From Magnetococcales bacterium (GTDB lineage: Bacteria; Pseudomonadota; Magnetococcia; Magnetococcales; Magnetaquicoccaceae): a DNA stretch of 32,452 bases. This document shows, one piece after another, positions 31,086 through 32,452 of this stretch; within the stretch, counting starts at the first letter, position 1; every line of letters starts with the position of its first letter. The notes under the pieces are model-generated. The model saw nothing but the letters and a program-made list of their open reading frames with translations. It made no database searches and had not been told where the DNA came from. The DNA is taken from the NCBI GenBank assembly GCA_015231375.1, contig JADGBT010000039.1, forward strand, positions 1-32,452, read 5' to 3'. A program made the position numbers and the translations under genes.

Positions 31086-32452
31086 ATGAGCGACGCAGGA
31101 GAGATTGGGGCATTTGACGATGCCGTCTGTGGATGTTCCTGGCGGACGGGCGCTCCATGGCAGACGACCGGCATGGAGTCGGATGGCGTCAGCGGCCATG
31201 CCTGGATCCCATCCGCAGCATGGTGGAATCGCAACGGTGTTTACGCCCATGCCCTGTCTCTCTCCTGGATGCTTGAAAACTACTGGCCAACCGGCCCGGT
31301 CGGCGCGGCTGATCCCGTGTCGGACAGGGCAGGTTTGCCATCTTATCCGGACGGGTATTGGTCAAACATCGCAGGATCGGCGGACAGGGTTTGTTCTCGC
31401 GCTGCGACGATGCGGCTCGCGGGGGATAATGGCGCGGGACAAACCCGAAACGCCACATGCGCCACATCCTGGGATCCTGATTGGAACACCGCCGGAGGGA
31501 GATGGGGTGCGGTTGCCACCATCCGCGCATACGGCTGGACAACAGGGTCAGATAGCCCGATCGCTGTCTGCCCGGTTGGGGCGATGAGTGGCTTTTCCTC
31601 TCATCCGGTCGATCCGTGGGCAGTGGTGCGAGGCGCGACAGATCGCGCCTTGGCGTGCAACGGTTTTACCTGGAATGCGTCAGCCAACACGGCAATCCAT
31701 GGCGCAGCCGATCGGGCAGCAATCGCCAGTAGCGCGACATGGCTTCAGGAAGGGTATTGGGCCGCTCGCCTCGGGGCATCCGATTGGGCAACCGCTGTCG
31801 GGGTGGCATGGTTTCCGGAGGGGTATTGGTCGTCGATTGTCGGGGTGAGGGGTTTTGTTGCCTCCGGCAATGGGTTTGCCTGGAATGCTGACCCGTGGCC
31901 AAGCTGTCCTGGTGCGTCGGACAGGATCATCGCGACCGGTGCCACGACATGGCTCCAGGAAGAATATTGGGCAGCGCGCCTCGGGACATCCGACCGGGCG
32001 ACCGCTGTCGGGATGGCATGGCATCACGCAGCATATTGGCAGTCAATTCCAGATCCGGTGATTCCGGTCCCGACACTTCCGGGGTACATCTGGTGGACCT
32101 CGGACCGCTTTCCCGTCAATGGGGTCATGCCTTTGGCCTATTCTCAACCCGCCATCACCGGCATCCCCGTGCAATCCATGCTGGGCGGCATGGCGTCTCT
32201 GCCGCATGCCGGTACGGCATGGTATCCGGGTCGATGGGCCGATGCGGTCGGTCCGGTCTTTGTGCAGTCTTTTTCCTGCCCTGATCGGTTTATTCAACCA
32301 ATGGCCGTTCAGTGGAGTTGCGATATCCCATTGTCGTCGGTGGGCGCGAAATGGATCCAGTCTTTTGGAGTGGCGGTATGCGTCGACTGGTCTGTGGTGT
32401 GGGGTGATCAAAGGTCGCTTGGCGTCCAGACTTCCATCGTTTGGCGTGATAC
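31086..32452 (+). CDS. Tryptophan-rich repeat protein, partial (open at window end)
   Basis: A frame from ATG 31086 runs to the window edge without a stop (455 codons). About 34 of 455 residues are Trp (roughly 7.5 percent against about 1.3 percent usual), many as YW, AW or TW. Recurrent units include EGYWAARLGASDWATAVG, EEYWAARLGTSDRATAVG and PDGYWSNIAGSADR. Two copies spaced 210 bases (70 codons) apart are nearly the same in DNA. CpG-rich and without a signal peptide. Place at the end of the tail operon suggests an adhesin or tail fibre; no family is recognised. GCGACGCAGGAG-like bases near the start are the only possible start context; no good ribosome-binding site. Confidence 0.8.
   Translation, partial: MSDAGEIGAFDDAVCGCSWRTGAPWQTTGMESDGVSGHAWIPSAAWWNRNGVYAHALSLSWMLENYWPTGPVGAADPVSDRAGLPSYPDGYWSNIAGSADRVCSRAATMRLAGDNGAGQTRNATCATSWDPDWNTAGGRWGAVATIRAYGWTTGSDSPIAVCPVGAMSGFSSHPVDPWAVVRGATDRALACNGFTWNASANTAIHGAADRAAIASSATWLQEGYWAARLGASDWATAVGVAWFPEGYWSSIVGVRGFVASGNGFAWNADPWPSCPGASDRIIATGATTWLQEEYWAARLGTSDRATAVGMAWHHAAYWQSIPDPVIPVPTLPGYIWWTSDRFPVNGVMPLAYSQPAITGIPVQSMLGGMASLPHAGTAWYPGRWADAVGPVFVQSFSCPDRFIQPMAVQWSCDIPLSSVGAKWIQSFGVAVCVDWSVVWGDQRSLGVQTSIVWRD
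31738..32021 (+). repeat. Two similar DNA repeats, 210 bases apart
   Basis: Positions 31738-31811 and 31948-32021 share most bases (CATGGCT[TC]CAGGAAG, TATTGGGC[CA]GC, GCGCCTCGGG-type stretches). They encode the WLQEGYWAARLG-type unit inside the Trp-rich protein. Differences are mostly silent or conservative, which suggests selection on the protein repeat. Confidence 0.75.

Noticed and set aside
1-32452. CRISPR array, tRNA or rRNA genes
   Set aside because: No regularly spaced short repeats and no recognisable tRNA or rRNA sequence on either strand by reading.

Overview
The window is the early region plus most of the late region of a Mu-type transposable prophage. No confident host gene is present, so the host can only be guessed as a Gram-negative, moderately GC-rich bacterium, probably in Pseudomonadota. 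The head genes follow the phage Mu order: endolysin, gp25/26/27-like, terminase, portal, gpF, gpG, gpI protease, capsid, gp36/37-like. The tail is siphovirus-like: no sheath gene is visible, there is a frameshifted tail-assembly chaperone, and the tape measure has 1596 residues. This mix resembles the B3/D3112 type of transposable phage rather than Mu itself.

Layout. Positions 1-187 look like the end of an insertion element that cuts a MuB-like gene, leaving only its DNA-binding N-terminus (185-532). A leftward early operon runs from 6627 down to 532: zinc-ribbon protein, Rha-2, BcepMu gp16-like (Ner-like) protein, Rha-1, small proteins, a winged-helix regulator, a coiled-coil protein, a 78-aa protein, the DDE transposase and truncated muB. 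A KTSC-domain gene (4461-4673) sits inside it on the opposite strand. A perfect inverted repeat at 6700-6723 lies between this operon and the rightward repressor gene. Next to the repressor, in AT-richer DNA, are an ORF6C-like small protein and a cytosolic plus four-helix membrane protein pair placed like lambda rexAB.

Late region, all rightward. Two promoter-like elements with the same architecture occur, one directly before the endolysin (9359-9414) and one before the gpI block (17091-17147). These are the positions of Mu P_lys and P_I. Between gpF and gpG lie a possible ~100-nt structured RNA and a Mor/C-family activator gene, which probably drives both elements. The gpI gene carries an internal, well-positioned start for a scaffold. 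From 26207 on, minor tail genes follow, including two paralogous tail proteins. The second paralog is split by an in-frame amber codon. The window ends inside an open, extremely tryptophan-rich repeat protein.

The lysogeny module would keep the early operon off. The transposase would normally act with MuB, which is broken here. The Mor-family protein would turn on lysis, head and tail genes. With muB cut and a tail gene carrying amber, the prophage is probably defective or decaying, though the rest of the morphogenetic set is intact.
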